Assembly (NCBI RefSeq): GCF_009834345.1
Contig: NZ_CP035042.1
Span: 558,001-622,000 of the forward strand
DNA length: 64,000 nucleotides
Reading direction: 5' to 3'
DNA from: Billgrantia tianxiuensis
GTDB taxonomy: Bacteria; Pseudomonadota; Gammaproteobacteria; Pseudomonadales; Halomonadaceae
Shown: one piece after another, positions 8,870-17,881 of the stretch
How positions within the stretch are numbered: the first letter of the stretch is position 1
Layout: each line of letters starts with the position of its first letter
Position numbers and translations under genes: made by a program
Notes under the pieces: generated by a model
What the model saw: only the letters and a program-made list of their open reading frames with translations
Told to the model about the DNA's origin: nothing
The model's database searches: none

Positions 8870-9388
8870 ATGACGCAGGCATCATCACTGTTCACCCGAC
8901 TCGAATACCGTCTTGCAGAACAGCTGTTCCATACGCGCTGGTTGCCGCGCTCGCCGCGAACTCAGCGCTTGACCATGCATCTCTTCGAGCGTTGCGCCGA
9001 CGCCGGTCACCCTGGCGCGCTCTCGCTCTATGGGCACGTGCTCTTTCACCGTGGCATCAGTCCCCAGGACAAGGCGCGCGGCGCCCGTTACGTTCTCGAG
9101 GCGGCGCAGGCCGGCAACCTCAAGGCTCAATACCAGGCCGGAAGGATTCTCGAGCACGGCTGCGCCCAGTACCCTCGCCGTGAGGAACGTGCCGTGACCT
9201 GGTATGCCCGTGCCGGCGAGGCCGGGCATCCGCTTGCTGCCGCACGCCTGGCCAAGGCCTACCGCCTGGGCGAGCTCGGGTTGCCGGTGGATAGCGTCCA
9301 GGCCGCTCATTGGCAGGCTCTTGCCGACCGCCATGCGGGCCTGGAAGGTGACGAGCTGGACAGCGACGACGTCCAGGCCCGACACTGA
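8870..9388 (+). CDS. Sel1-like repeat protein
   Basis: A 172-residue helical-repeat protein. Sel1/TPR-like units are visible in the repeated pattern GHPGALSLYGHVLFHRG, GNLKAQYQAGRILEHG and GHPLAAARLAKAYRLGE. Such proteins mediate protein-protein contacts; no partner is indicated. There is no signal peptide, so it is probably cytoplasmic. The ATG at 8870 is chosen over a GTG at 8819 because the extra residues are not repeat-like. It precedes the DnaQ-like exonuclease gene by 55 bases on the same strand. Confidence 0.8.
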   Translation: MTQASSLFTRLEYRLAEQLFHTRWLPRSPRTQRLTMHLFERCADAGHPGALSLYGHVLFHRGISPQDKARGARYVLEAAQAGNLKAQYQAGRILEHGCAQYPRREERAVTWYARAGEAGHPLAAARLAKAYRLGELGLPVDSVQAAHWQALADRHAGLEGDELDSDDVQARH

Positions 9389-9443
9389 CCTTTCCCTTAA
9401 CGGCTTCCGCCAGCCGGCCCTACTCTCGAGGACACGCCCATTC

Positions 9444-9938
9444 GTGACGCTTCCGACATTGCTGGATATCGAGGCGTCCGGATTCGGGCGCGGTAGCTAC
9501 CCTATCGAGATCGGCCTGGCACGGGCCGATGGAAGCTGCTGTGCCTTTCTCATCCAACCCCTGGATGAGTGGACCCATTGGGACCCCAAGGCCGAGCTGC
9601 TGCATGGTATCTCCCGGGCGCGGCTGCTGCGCGAAGGGCTGCCCGTGGCCCAGGTGGCTCGCTGGCTCAATGATGAGCTGAGCGAGATCGGCATGGCCTA
9701 CAGCGATAGCTGGGGCTATGACAATACCTGGCTGTCGTTGCTGTTCCATCATGCTGGCATGCTGCCTGCCTTTCGCCTCGAAGCGCTGCGTATTCTGCTC
9801 AGCGAGCATCAGCTGGCCCTGTGGCACCGTACCCGGGAAGCGCTGGTCAAGGAGCTGGGGATACGCCGGCACCGTGCCGGTGAGGATGCACGGTTGCTGC
9901 AGCTCACTTATCAGCGAACGCTCGAGCAGGCCGGCTGA
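9444..9938 (+). CDS. DnaQ-fold 3'-5' exonuclease-like protein
   Basis: A 164-residue protein with the DEDD exonuclease entry motif LLDIEASGFGRGSYPIEIG, where D8 and E10 would bind metal. The middle aspartate is probably in the region YSDSWGYDNTW, and the terminal acidic residue in GEDARLLQLTYQ. It is compact and has no polymerase or helicase domain, like short RNase T/DnaQ-like proteins of proteobacteria. The start is a GTG at 9444, just before the first strand, with GAGG upstream. The substrate, DNA or RNA, is not known. Confidence 0.75.
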   Translation: MTLPTLLDIEASGFGRGSYPIEIGLARADGSCCAFLIQPLDEWTHWDPKAELLHGISRARLLREGLPVAQVARWLNDELSEIGMAYSDSWGYDNTWLSLLFHHAGMLPAFRLEALRILLSEHQLALWHRTREALVKELGIRRHRAGEDARLLQLTYQRTLEQAG

Positions 9939-9947
9939 TAGCCATCT

Positions 9948-10919
9948 TCAGCCCTCGCCGCTTACCGCGAGCAGTACCTTGCCGATGTTGGCGTCCCGCT
10001 GCACATGAGCGTGGGCGGCTTCGGCCTCGTCGATTGACCAGGTTCGATCGATCAAGGGCCGAAACTCGCCGCTTGCCAGGCGCGGCCAGACATGGGCCAG
10101 CAGCGCGTCGAGTATGGCTCCCTTGGCCGCTGGTGGCTTGGCGCGCAGCGTCGAGCCGATCAGCCGCTGGCGTTTCATCAGCATACGGCCCAGGTCGAGC
10201 TCGGCGCGGCGCCCTCCCATGAGTCCGATCAGCACCAAGCGTCCGTCGGCATTGAGCACACGCTGATTGTCCGCCAGATAAGCGCCGCCCACGGGGTCGA
10301 GGATCAGGTCGGCGCCGCCCCATTGCTTCACGGCTTCCACGAAACTGCCCTGATGACGGTTGAACACACCGCCGGCACCCAGCTCACGGCAGGCGGCAAG
10401 CTTGTCATCGCTACCCGCGGTGACGAAGCAGGGGTGACCGAAGGCTCGGCAGAGCTGGATCGCCGCGGTGCCGACACCGCTGGCACCGGCATGCAGCAGA
10501 ACGTGTTCACCGGCCGCCAACTGGCCCTCCATGAACAGATTGAGCCAGGCGGTGGCGAACACCTCGGGCAGCGCTGCCGCCTCACGCAGGCCAAAGCCCT
10601 CTGGCAGTGGCAGCACCTGCCGTGCATCGACCACGACTTCCTCGGCATAGCCGCCGCCCGCCAGCAGGGCGCAGACCCGATCCCCAGGACGCAGACTGTC
10701 GACGCCGGGGCCGACCTCGACCACCGTGCCGCTGATCTCGAGGCCAAGAATATCGCTGACTCCTGGCGGCGGCGGGTAATGACCGGCTCGCTGCATCAAG
10801 TCGGCACGGTTGACGCCGGCCCAGGCGACCTTGATGCGCACTTCTCCGGCGGCGGGGCCGGGCACGCCGGGGTGCTCGAGCCAGAGCAGGCGATCTTCAT
10901 CGACGGCAATGGCATGCAT
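9948..10919 (-). CDS. NAD(P)H:quinone oxidoreductase, PIG3-type zinc-free alcohol dehydrogenase
   Basis: A 323-residue medium-chain dehydrogenase/reductase of the quinone oxidoreductase group. The N-terminal GroES-like domain reads WAGVNRADLMQRAGHYPPPPG; the Rossmann nucleotide site is HAGASGVGTAAIQL. The zinc-binding cysteines of alcohol dehydrogenases are absent, as in quinone reductases. The wording is close to the human TP53I3/PIG3 and bacterial homologues that reduce quinones with NADPH. It follows the LOG-family gene by nine bases, last in a minus-strand run. Confidence 0.9.
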   Translation of the reverse strand: MHAIAVDEDRLLWLEHPGVPGPAAGEVRIKVAWAGVNRADLMQRAGHYPPPPGVSDILGLEISGTVVEVGPGVDSLRPGDRVCALLAGGGYAEEVVVDARQVLPLPEGFGLREAAALPEVFATAWLNLFMEGQLAAGEHVLLHAGASGVGTAAIQLCRAFGHPCFVTAGSDDKLAACRELGAGGVFNRHQGSFVEAVKQWGGADLILDPVGGAYLADNQRVLNADGRLVLIGLMGGRRAELDLGRMLMKRQRLIGSTLRAKPPAAKGAILDALLAHVWPRLASGEFRPLIDRTWSIDEAEAAHAHVQRDANIGKVLLAVSGEG

Positions 10920-10928
10920 GGCGATCTC

Positions 10929-11486
10929 CTAGGTTGCGGTCTCGGCGAGGCGGGCTTCCAGGGCATCCAGCAGGGCGGCGGGCTCCTCGGCATCAATAAG
11001 GCAGGATCGGGTACGGGCGTTGAGGAAGCCGTGCTCCACGGTACTGTCGAGGAAAGTCAGCAGTGGGGAATAGAAGCCGGCGGTATCGAGTACGCCGATG
11101 GGCTTGTCGTGCAGCCCCAGGTACTGCCAGGTCCAGGCCTCGAATAGCTCTTCCAGGGTACCGATGCCACCGGGCAAGGCGATGAATGCATCGGCGTGAG
11201 CCGCCATGCTGGCCTTGCGCTCGTGCATGTTGTTCACGCGAATCAGCGTGGGCAGCCCTTGGTGCGCCTGTTCCCGCTCCACCAGATGATCGGGCATCAC
11301 CCCAATGACGTCACCGCCGCCTTCCAGCACGGCGTTGGCCAACGCGCCCATAAGGCCGATGCGGGCGCCGCCATAGACCAGGCAGTGGCCACGTGCGGCC
11401 AGTTCACGTCCCAGGGCCCGGGTTGCTTCCAGAAAGGCGGGATCCCGACCGTCGCGGGAGCCCAGGTAAACACAGAATCTCGACAT
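10929..11486 (-). CDS. LOG-family nucleotide 5'-monophosphate phosphoribohydrolase
   Basis: A 185-residue Rossmann-fold protein of the LOG (cytokinin-activating) family. The signature LPGGIGTLEELFE is present, preceded by VYGGARIGLMG. Family enzymes cleave ribose 5-phosphate from nucleoside monophosphates; in non-plant-associated bacteria this is probably AMP or related nucleotide turnover. Two in-frame ATGs exist; 11486 is preferred because AAGGAG then has normal spacing, while for 11492 it would abut the start codon. It precedes the quinone oxidoreductase gene by nine bases. Confidence 0.9.
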   Translation of the reverse strand: MSRFCVYLGSRDGRDPAFLEATRALGRELAARGHCLVYGGARIGLMGALANAVLEGGGDVIGVMPDHLVEREQAHQGLPTLIRVNNMHERKASMAAHADAFIALPGGIGTLEELFEAWTWQYLGLHDKPIGVLDTAGFYSPLLTFLDSTVEHGFLNARTRSCLIDAEEPAALLDALEARLAETAT

Positions 11487-11552
11487 GCGCATCTCCTTGG
11501 CAAGCCCTTATCCTAGCCGGCCGGGAGAGGCTTCGAAAGGCTGGTTGTGGTC

Positions 11553-12074
11553 TTAGGGGAGCGCGTCGGCCACGGCGAATTCGGCGTCGAGCCATTGGCC
11601 GATGACATTGGAGCCGCAGAGATGGTGGGCGTACTGGGTATGCAGGCAGCGCACCTGGTCCCAGTTGGCGATGCCGCCGATGCCGCGCTCGCGCAACACC
11701 GCCTCATAGCCGAGGCGTTCGACTTCGCTACGCTGCGCTGCGCTCATGTAGCGCCAGCGGGTCTCGACATAATCGTGATGGCTGGCATGGTAGGCGGCGA
11801 GAAAATCGGCATCGTCCTTCAGCCTTGCCTCGAGCTGCTTGATCACACCGCTGGCTTCGATGCGGGAGATGTCGATCTTGAGTCGCTCGGAGCAGAGCCA
11901 ATAGAGCGTGGGAAAGGGCTTGCCATCGACGATGGGGGCCATGCGCAGCACCAGGGGAGTGCCTTCGCCATCGGTGGCGGCAACCGCCTCGATGCCGCGT
12001 GGGGCTCGCCCCAACTGCTCGGCGATGATGGTCAGCTGGCGGGCGTCAGGCGTCTGGTCGGTCTGGATCACCAT
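11553..12074 (-). CDS. DUF501 domain protein
   Basis: A 173-residue DUF501 protein, recognised from the C-terminal wording RERGIGGIANWDQVRCLHTQYAHHLCG. The conserved cysteine and histidines there could bind a metal or be catalytic, but the function of the family is unknown. The first 29 bases overlap the end of the upstream unknown gene in another frame, so the two are probably translationally coupled. Confidence 0.82.
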   Translation of the reverse strand: MVIQTDQTPDARQLTIIAEQLGRAPRGIEAVAATDGEGTPLVLRMAPIVDGKPFPTLYWLCSERLKIDISRIEASGVIKQLEARLKDDADFLAAYHASHHDYVETRWRYMSAAQRSEVERLGYEAVLRERGIGGIANWDQVRCLHTQYAHHLCGSNVIGQWLDAEFAVADALP

Positions 12075-12375
12075 CGTTGCGGTCCCGTACGAACTTGTTG
12101 GAGCGGCCCACGGCGCGAAAGAAGGTCCGGTTGAGCTGCTCGGGCGTGGGCACGTAGCCGCGCCACTGGCGTTCGCAATACTCGTTGGCCCGCGCCATCA
12201 GCACGTCGTAGAGGCGATTGAACGGCGCATCATAATCGTAGGGGTCGGCCCCGAACAAGCGGATATGGGGGTAGTCGGCAAAACGCTCCATGAAATAGCG
12301 CTCCAGGTCGGCCTCGACGGCACGGTGTTGGGCAACGTTATCGGGGTCGAGCCAGAGGTTGTAGCGGATGGCCAT
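12046..12375 (-). CDS. Conserved hypothetical protein, 109 residues
   Basis: No family recognised. The protein is rich in aromatic and charged residues (NLWLDPDNVAQHRAVEADLE, YDYDAPFNRLYDVLM) and has no membrane segment or signal peptide. Base composition and codon use are like the neighbours, and it sits in a compact minus-strand run with ybaK upstream and the DUF501 gene overlapping its 3' end by 29 bases. Both observations support a real gene. Confidence 0.72.
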   Translation of the reverse strand: MAIRYNLWLDPDNVAQHRAVEADLERYFMERFADYPHIRLFGADPYDYDAPFNRLYDVLMARANEYCERQWRGYVPTPEQLNRTFFRAVGRSNKFVRDRNDGDPDRPDA

Positions 12376-12462
12376 GATGGACTCCTGGCGGCGATGAATG
12401 GCCCGTATTGCTGCGGGTCATGGAGCTTTGACCACATGATGCCGGAATCGGCTCATGCAGAT

Positions 12463-12933
12463 TCAGGTTCGGGCCAGGCATGCCAGGCGAGCCTGGCACA
12501 GGCGAATCAGGTCGGCGGGGGCCAGGGCGATCTCGAGGCCGCGCCGTCCGCCACTGACGTGTATCCGCTCGAGGCCCTCGACGCTGGCATCGAGAAAAGT
12601 GGGCAATCGTTTCTTCTGGCCCAGCGGACTGATGCCGCCCAGCACGTAGCCGGTGGCGCGTTCGGCCTCGGCCGCCTCGGCCATGCTCGCACGCCGGGCA
12701 CCGGCTGCCTTGGCTAGCGCCTTGAGGTCGAGCTGGCCGGTGACCGGCACGATGCCCACCGCCAGGCGGCCATCGCCGAGGCGGGCAACCAGGGTCTTGA
12801 ACACGCTCTGGGGGGCGAGCCCCAAGGCGCGTACCGCCTCCTCGCCGTAGGCTGGCGAGCGGGGGTCGTGTTCGTAGCTGAGCAGTTCGAAGGCGGCGCC
12901 GTCGCGCTCCAGCGCCTTGACGGCCGGGGTCAT
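12463..12933 (-). CDS. ybaK: Cys-tRNA(Pro)/Cys-tRNA(Cys) deacylase YbaK
   Basis: A 156-residue YbaK/ProX editing-domain protein. It hydrolyses cysteine mischarged on tRNA-Pro by prolyl-tRNA synthetase. Family segments are VFKTLVARL, VPVTGQLDLKALAKAAG and the GYVLGGISPLGQKKRLPTFLD region that forms the substrate pocket (GGISPxGxK is the hallmark). The ATG at 12933 overlaps the stop of the thioesterase gene by four bases, so the two are coupled. Confidence 0.93.
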   Translation of the reverse strand: MTPAVKALERDGAAFELLSYEHDPRSPAYGEEAVRALGLAPQSVFKTLVARLGDGRLAVGIVPVTGQLDLKALAKAAGARRASMAEAAEAERATGYVLGGISPLGQKKRLPTFLDASVEGLERIHVSGGRRGLEIALAPADLIRLCQARLACLART

Positions 12934-13343
12934 GCGTCGCTTGTCTCCTCGAGCGGCTGCAGGTGGGCCTCGAGTGCGGTGCGTAGCTTACCCGAGACAG
13001 GGACGGCACGTTTCAGGTCGTGGTCGAAGTGTACCATCACGGTATGCCCAAGGTTGGTCAACTCCCCTTTCTGCCAGGCCTCCTGGGTCACGGTGAAGGA
13101 GCTGTTACCCAGCCGCGAAACGTAGGTACGGATTTCGATGTCGCTGCCGTAGTGCAACTCGGCACGATAGTCGATCTCCATGCGCGCCATGATTAGCCGC
13201 CACTTGCGTGGGTCCAGGTCCGGCGTGAACAGACGAAACAGATCGTTGCGTGCCAGCTCGAACCAGGCGGGCAGCCGGGTATTGTTGACGTGGCCGAGGG
13301 CATCGGTGTCGTAGAAGGCGGGTTCGATGGTGCGCACGAACAT
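12930..13343 (-). CDS. 4-hydroxybenzoyl-CoA-type acyl-CoA thioesterase
   Basis: A 137-residue hotdog-fold thioesterase. The conserved entry YDTDALGHVNNTRLPAWFELARND carries the catalytic aspartate (YDTDALGHV), as in YbgC/4HBT enzymes that hydrolyse acyl-CoA thioesters. The ATG at 13343 (MFVRTIEP) has AGGGAC upstream; the in-frame extension to 13379 has no ribosome site. First gene of the minus-strand run that continues with ybaK. Confidence 0.86.
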   Translation of the reverse strand: MFVRTIEPAFYDTDALGHVNNTRLPAWFELARNDLFRLFTPDLDPRKWRLIMARMEIDYRAELHYGSDIEIRTYVSRLGNSSFTVTQEAWQKGELTNLGHTVMVHFDHDLKRAVPVSGKLRTALEAHLQPLEETSDA

Positions 13344-13421
13344 GTGAGAGTCCCTTTGCTGTTTGCGGTCTTGGGGCATGCCGGTGTCAGTAGGACAGCA
13401 TTGCCCCGAGCAAACGCTAGG

Positions 13422-14237
13422 TCAAGTGCCGGCGGACTGCCTCTCGCCATGCCATGCCTGCAGCCGCATCCAGCCCAGCAGCCACAGGGTAGCGACCGCG
13501 AATCCCGCCAGAGTGCCCCACAGCAGGCCCAGCGTGGCATAGGTGAGCGAGATGCAAAGGGCGTAGCAGAGCAGCGCACCCAGGCCGGCCGGATAATGCT
13601 TGATCACCGTGGCGGCCGGTGCCGCGCCGTGGGTGAGGTGCAGGATCACCAATAGCGGATACATCGAAATCGGAAACGCTGCCAGCATCCCGGCCCAGGA
13701 AGCCGGCAGCACGTGAGCCAGGCCGGTGACCAGGAAGACGATGGCGGTGGCAAGCCCGGCGCGAAGCACAAGCGGTCTCCAGCGTGAGCTGTCATGACGC
13801 ACCCTGACCCGGGTTTCCGGCACGTGCCGATAGAGCCAGGTGAAGGCAAAGATGGCAACCAGCGTCACCAGGGTGCCGCTCAAGCGATCGAAATCGAAGC
13901 GTGTCAGCACCAGACTGGTCAGCCACCAGGCGGCGAGGCCGCCGGCGGTGCCACTCAGCACACCGCGAAGGCCGTCGCGACGACCGCACAGCAGGTAGCC
14001 GCCGCCCAACGCCATGGTGGCGGTGAAGCCAGCCAGGCTGAACACGGCGCTCTCGGCGGCGAAGCCGGGTGAAATCTCCAGGCCGATGAAGAACAGCGCG
14101 ATGGCAGTGCCCAGGGGGTAGCCGGAAAGCAGGCCGGCCACGCGGGTACTGACGCGCTCGGCAACGATCGACAGACCGAGCACGATACCGATCGAAACCA
14201 GCAGCTTGGCCAGCTGCCAGCTCAGGGGTACATCCAT
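13422..14237 (-). CDS. Polytopic inner-membrane protein, unknown function
   Basis: A 271-residue protein made almost wholly of hydrophobic segments, about eight predicted membrane helices, with short charged loops (RVRVRHDSSRWR is the longest). The first half holds LLSGYPLGTAIALFFIG, a small-residue-rich helix common in transporters. I do not recognise a transporter family with certainty. It lies 30 bases downstream of the unknown gene at 14268-14714 on the same strand. Confidence 0.72.
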   Translation of the reverse strand: MDVPLSWQLAKLLVSIGIVLGLSIVAERVSTRVAGLLSGYPLGTAIALFFIGLEISPGFAAESAVFSLAGFTATMALGGGYLLCGRRDGLRGVLSGTAGGLAAWWLTSLVLTRFDFDRLSGTLVTLVAIFAFTWLYRHVPETRVRVRHDSSRWRPLVLRAGLATAIVFLVTGLAHVLPASWAGMLAAFPISMYPLLVILHLTHGAAPAATVIKHYPAGLGALLCYALCISLTYATLGLLWGTLAGFAVATLWLLGWMRLQAWHGERQSAGT

Positions 14238-14267
14238 GACTTATTCCTTGAGGTGAGAACAGCGCAA

Positions 14268-14714
14268 CTAGACGAGGCGCAGGCCCTGGCGATCGGCCCA
14301 GGCGGCGCCCACCGCGTGGGTCAGCATGTCCTGCAGGTGAGCCGGCAGGGCGGCACGTGCCTCGTCGACATTGGCAAACTCGCGGTTGCGCAGCCAGCAA
14401 TAAGCCCAGGCGCAGGCCTCGTCATCATCCTTCGGTACCGGGCGTGCCGGCATCTGGACCAGCAGGAAGGTGGCGGTGCGTGCCGCCCACAGCGGAATAC
14501 GGTCCCCCGCCTCGTCCTGGCTCCACTCCGCCAGGGTGGCACCATCGGGCGTGGCATCGGGCTCGCCCACGCGGGCCACCCGGGCCGTCTCGGCCAGGAT
14601 CAGCGCGAGGCGGTCGGGATCGCCCTGGCCGAGCTCGAGCCACTGGCCGATCAGCGCCGGCATGCCCCGACGAACCTTGGCATAGAAGCCGCTTTGCGGC
14701 ATGGTTTTGCTCAT
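14268..14714 (-). CDS. Conserved hypothetical protein, 148 residues
   Basis: Soluble, acidic, helical-looking protein without recognised motifs (for example GFYAKVRRGMPALIGQWLEL and ATFLLVQMPARPVPKDDDEA). The start at 14714 is taken because the longer reading to 14813 runs into the divergent malY gene. It faces away from malY with only 24 bases between the starts, so the two probably share a promoter region, and it precedes the membrane protein gene in the same direction. Confidence 0.65.
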   Translation of the reverse strand: MSKTMPQSGFYAKVRRGMPALIGQWLELGQGDPDRLALILAETARVARVGEPDATPDGATLAEWSQDEAGDRIPLWAARTATFLLVQMPARPVPKDDDEACAWAYCWLRNREFANVDEARAALPAHLQDMLTHAVGAAWADRQGLRLV

Positions 14715-14738
14715 ACAGCTGTTTCCCGAGGAGAGAAC

Positions 14739-15916
14739 ATGGAGTTCGATTTTGCCACGCCCGTCGAGCGTCGCCACCCCGCCGGGGGCGAGTGGCCGTC
14801 GCAGAAGTGGCACCGCTATGATGCCAGCATCCTGCCGCTATGGGTGGCCGACATGGATTTTCGCTCCCCCCGCAGGTGATTGAAGCGCTGCGGGCACGGG
14901 TCGATCACGGTGTCTTCGGCTATGGCGTGGTGCCCGACAGCCTCGAGCGCACCCTCTGCGAGTGGAGTGCCCGGGAGTACGACTGGCCGATCGAGCCGGA
15001 GTGGCAGCTGTGGCTGCCCGGCGTGGTGCCGGCCCTGCACCTGGCCAGCCTGGCCCTGACCGAGCCGGGCGAGGGGGTGCTGACCAGCACACCGATCTAC
15101 CCGCCGTTCCTGAAGGTGGCCGAGCGTACCGGGCGCCTGGCCCAGCTGGCTCCACTGGGCGAGCCAGCGGCTCCCGGTGAGCCGTGGCGGCTCGACCTGG
15201 AAGCGCTGGAGGCGGCGATAACGCCCGAGACGCGACTGCTGCTCTGGTGCCATCCCCACAATCCCACCGGCCGGGTCTGGCGGCATGAGGAACTGGCCGG
15301 GCTGGCGGCGTTGATCGAACGGTACGACCTGCTGGTGGTGTCCGACGAACTGCACTGCGACCTATTGCTGGAGGATGGCGCCGTGCATCGACCTCTGGCC
15401 GCTGCCTTTCCGTCCCTGGCGGCACGTATCATCACGCTGTGGGCGCCCTCCAAGACCTTCAATCTTGCCGGTCTCACCACGGCCTGCGCGGTGATTTCCG
15501 ATGCCTCGCTGCGTCAGCGTTTCGCCGCCGCCATGCGAGGATTGCTGCCGGACGTCAACGTATTGGGATTGGTGGCCGCCGAGGTCGCCTATGGCCAATG
15601 CAATACATGGCGCCAGGCCCTGCTCGAGACGCTCCGCGGTAACCGCCAGACGCTCAGCGAGCGCGCCGCCATGTGGCCGGGCGCGAGCATGAGCGTACCG
15701 CAATCGACCTATCTGGCCTGGCTCGACCTGCGCCGTGCCGAGGGGCTGGCAGGTCGGCAGGGCTCGCCGCAGCGCATTCTGATGCAGGAAGCGGGAGTAG
15801 CGCTCTCCGATGGTGCAGATTTCGGTTGGCCGGGCTTCGTGCGGCTCAACTTCGGTACCACGGCAGCGCAGCTGGACGAAGCCCTGCTGCGCCTGGATAC
15901 GGTGCTGAGAACGTAA
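14739..15916 (+). CDS. MalY/PatB-type cystathionine beta-lyase aminotransferase (apparent frameshift)
   Basis: A fold-type I PLP enzyme of about 392 residues related to MalY/PatB C-S lyases. It begins MEFDFATPVERR and has the family segment LPLWVADMDF. The PLP lysine lies in LWAPSKTFNLAGL, and the acidic partner in VVSDELHCDL. The frame breaks at 14868-14873, where a run of six C should be seven: one added C restores DFRSPPQVIEALRARV, as in PatB. This is read as a sequence deletion. Substrate could be cystathionine or other cysteine conjugates. Confidence 0.87.
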
Positions 15917-15925
15917 GCCGAAGCA

Positions 15926-15957
15926 GCAGGTGGCCCGCCGGGCCACCTGCCTTTCTC
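15926..15957 (+). terminator. Terminator after the MalY/PatB gene
   Basis: GCAGGTGGCCC / GGGCCACCTGC hairpin followed by CTTTCTCTC, ten bases after the stop. It lies between two convergent genes and may act on both strands. Confidence 0.75.
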
Positions 15958-15970
15958 TCGGCAAGGCGGG

Positions 15971-16903
15971 TCAATAGAGCAGGGTGAACAGCCGGCGACG
16001 ATAGGTGACGGTCAGGGGATGGTCGGCGCCCAGGGCGTCGAAGACCCGCAGCAAGGTCTTGCGCGCCACATCGTCGCCATAGCCGCGATCACGGCGCATG
16101 ACCTCGAGCAGCCCTTCCAGTCCGCTCTCGTAGTCGCCGTCGGCCACTTGGCGCAGGGCGCGCTTGTAACGCGCCTCGCTGTCGTCGCGACCGGCCAGCG
16201 CGGCCAGCTCGTCGTCGCCAGGCGCCTCCTCGCGGAATTCGATACTGGCGCGCACGCCGCGTGCCGGGGCGGCATCGCGCTCCTCCGGTGGCAGATTGTC
16301 GAGCAGCGCCAGGGCCTCCTCGCTGCGGCTCTCCGCCACCAGAGCCCGGGCCAGCTCCACCTGATAGGGAGCATGATCGGGATTTTGCTGCACGAGCTGC
16401 TCGTAGAGGGCGCGTGCCGTAGCAGCGTCACCCTGGGCCAAGGCTTCGGCGGCCTGCTCCTCGGGGCTTGCCGGGGCATCCTCAGGAGCGGGGAAATAAC
16501 GCCCCAGCCATTCGCGAACCTCCTTCTCCGGCAGTGCCCCCTGGAAGTGATCCACCAGGCCGCCCTGGCTGATCAGCTTGACGTCTGGCACCGAGCGTAC
16601 GCCGAGCTGGGCGGCGATCTCCTGATTATCCTCGATGTTGAGCTTGGCCAGGATGAAGGCGCCGCGATATTCGCGCGTCAGCTTCTCCAAGATTGGCATC
16701 AGTGCCTTGCATGGCTGGCACCAAGGAGCCCAGCAGTCGAGCAGCACCGGCACCTGCATGGAGAGTTCCAGCAGCTGCTGGATGTTGTTGTGATCGACGT
16801 CGACGATGAGCTGCTCGTCGCTGGGTGCCGTGTCCCGTGAAGGGGAGGAGGGTTCCTGGGGTGCCGTCAGCGGGGCACCACTGCGAGGGTCGACGATGGA
16901 CAT
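15971..16903 (-). CDS. cnoX: CnoX-type thioredoxin-TPR co-chaperone (YbbN family)
   Basis: A 310-residue protein: disordered leader (1-35), thioredoxin domain (about 40-145) with active site W-C62-Q-P-C65, then TPR-like helices with repeated ALAQGDAATARALYEQLVQ and a C-terminal helical domain ending in RRRLFTLLY. This is the CnoX/YbbN architecture, which protects chaperone clients from oxidation and hands them to GroEL or DnaK. E. coli CnoX lacks the first active-site cysteine; here both are present, so the protein may also be a redox-active thioredoxin. The ATG at 16903 is chosen; upstream residues are not family-like. Confidence 0.88.
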   Translation of the reverse strand: MSIVDPRSGAPLTAPQEPSSPSRDTAPSDEQLIVDVDHNNIQQLLELSMQVPVLLDCWAPWCQPCKALMPILEKLTREYRGAFILAKLNIEDNQEIAAQLGVRSVPDVKLISQGGLVDHFQGALPEKEVREWLGRYFPAPEDAPASPEEQAAEALAQGDAATARALYEQLVQQNPDHAPYQVELARALVAESRSEEALALLDNLPPEERDAAPARGVRASIEFREEAPGDDELAALAGRDDSEARYKRALRQVADGDYESGLEGLLEVMRRDRGYGDDVARKTLLRVFDALGADHPLTVTYRRRLFTLLY

Positions 16904-17099
16904 GGGTAAGGCCTTGGGCAAAGGGATGAGTTTGTTCGAAAGATGCGGGTAAAGGTGGCGGGATTCAAGGGGCAAGGGGCTTGTCGCACGTCGCGTTGGC
17001 TGGAGTGGGGTGGTGAGCGCGGCAACCGTGCGGGGGCTGTGGTAGTCTCGTGTTCGTTCGCCCCGACGGGGCCGGGCGTCCAGATATGAGGACCGTGGG

Positions 17100-17768
17100 A
17101 TGGCAACGTACCGACTGAATCGCGACAGCGACCTTATCGACAACCCTTCACCGAGATGCGCCTGCATGCTGGTGCTGGATACCTCCGCGTCGATGTTCGG
17201 GCAGCCGATCCGTGAATTGAACGCTGGCGTGCAGGCTTTCATATCGGCCATTCAGGAGGACGACATGGCCGCCTGCTCGGTCGAGCTGGGCGTGATCACC
17301 GCCGGCGGCAAGGTGACCGAACAGCTGCCCTTCACCACGGCCATGAACATATCCCAGTGCCGCCAGTTCACCGCCTCTGGCCTGACCCCGCTGGGCAGCG
17401 CCATGGAGCTGGCGCTGGATCGCCTCGAGGAGCGCACCGCCGCTTATCGCAAGGCGGGGGTCGCCTACTACCAGCCGTGGCTCGTGGTGATCAGTGATGG
17501 CGTGCCGACCGACCAGTGGCAGGCGGCTTCGGTGAGGGCACGAACCCTGGCTCAGCAGCGCAAGCTGGTGGTGATGCCGGTGGGCGTCGAGGAGGCGGAT
17601 CTCGATGCCCTGAGTGCTTTTTCCACCCGGCCGGCCAAGCGTCTCGACGGGCTGAAGTTCCGTGAATTCTTCCTCTGGCTCTCGGCCAGCATGAGCCGCG
17701 TTTCGGCATCCTCGTCGACCACCGATCAGGTCAAGTTGCCGCCGACGGATAGCTGGGACAGCATCTAA
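17100..17768 (+). CDS. von Willebrand factor A domain protein, TerY/YegL type
   Basis: A 222-residue single VWA domain. The metal-ion adhesion site is complete: DTSASM (D27, S29, S31), a threonine in GLTPLGSAMELAL and the aspartate in VISDGVPTD. The wording LVLDTSASMFGQPIRELNAG resembles TerY and E. coli YegL. It opens a cassette with a kinase (starting 113 bases downstream) and a PP2C phosphatase, the arrangement described for TerY-P triads and for E. coli yegIKL. It is likely a scaffold or phosphorylation target of the two enzymes. No TerC or TerD genes are present here. Confidence 0.85.
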   Translation: MATYRLNRDSDLIDNPSPRCACMLVLDTSASMFGQPIRELNAGVQAFISAIQEDDMAACSVELGVITAGGKVTEQLPFTTAMNISQCRQFTASGLTPLGSAMELALDRLEERTAAYRKAGVAYYQPWLVVISDGVPTDQWQAASVRARTLAQQRKLVVMPVGVEEADLDALSAFSTRPAKRLDGLKFREFFLWLSASMSRVSASSSTTDQVKLPPTDSWDSI

Positions 17769-17881
17769 GCGGGCGACGTCACCAGGACGGAACCGGAAGC
17801 ATGCGGTACGCGATGCCAGCCGTGCCTGCGGCACGAGATATGATAATGGGTGCGAGGAGCGGCATTGGAGGAGGTCGAGTG

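Noticed and set aside
8646..8873. Plus-strand 75-codon frame before the Sel1 gene
   Set aside because: No ribosome site, arginine-rich biased sequence, and it overlaps the real start region; probably noncoding.
10092..11147. 351-codon plus-strand open frame over the quinone oxidoreductase and LOG genes
   Set aside because: Antisense shadow; its sequence is repetitive and has no recognisable domain.
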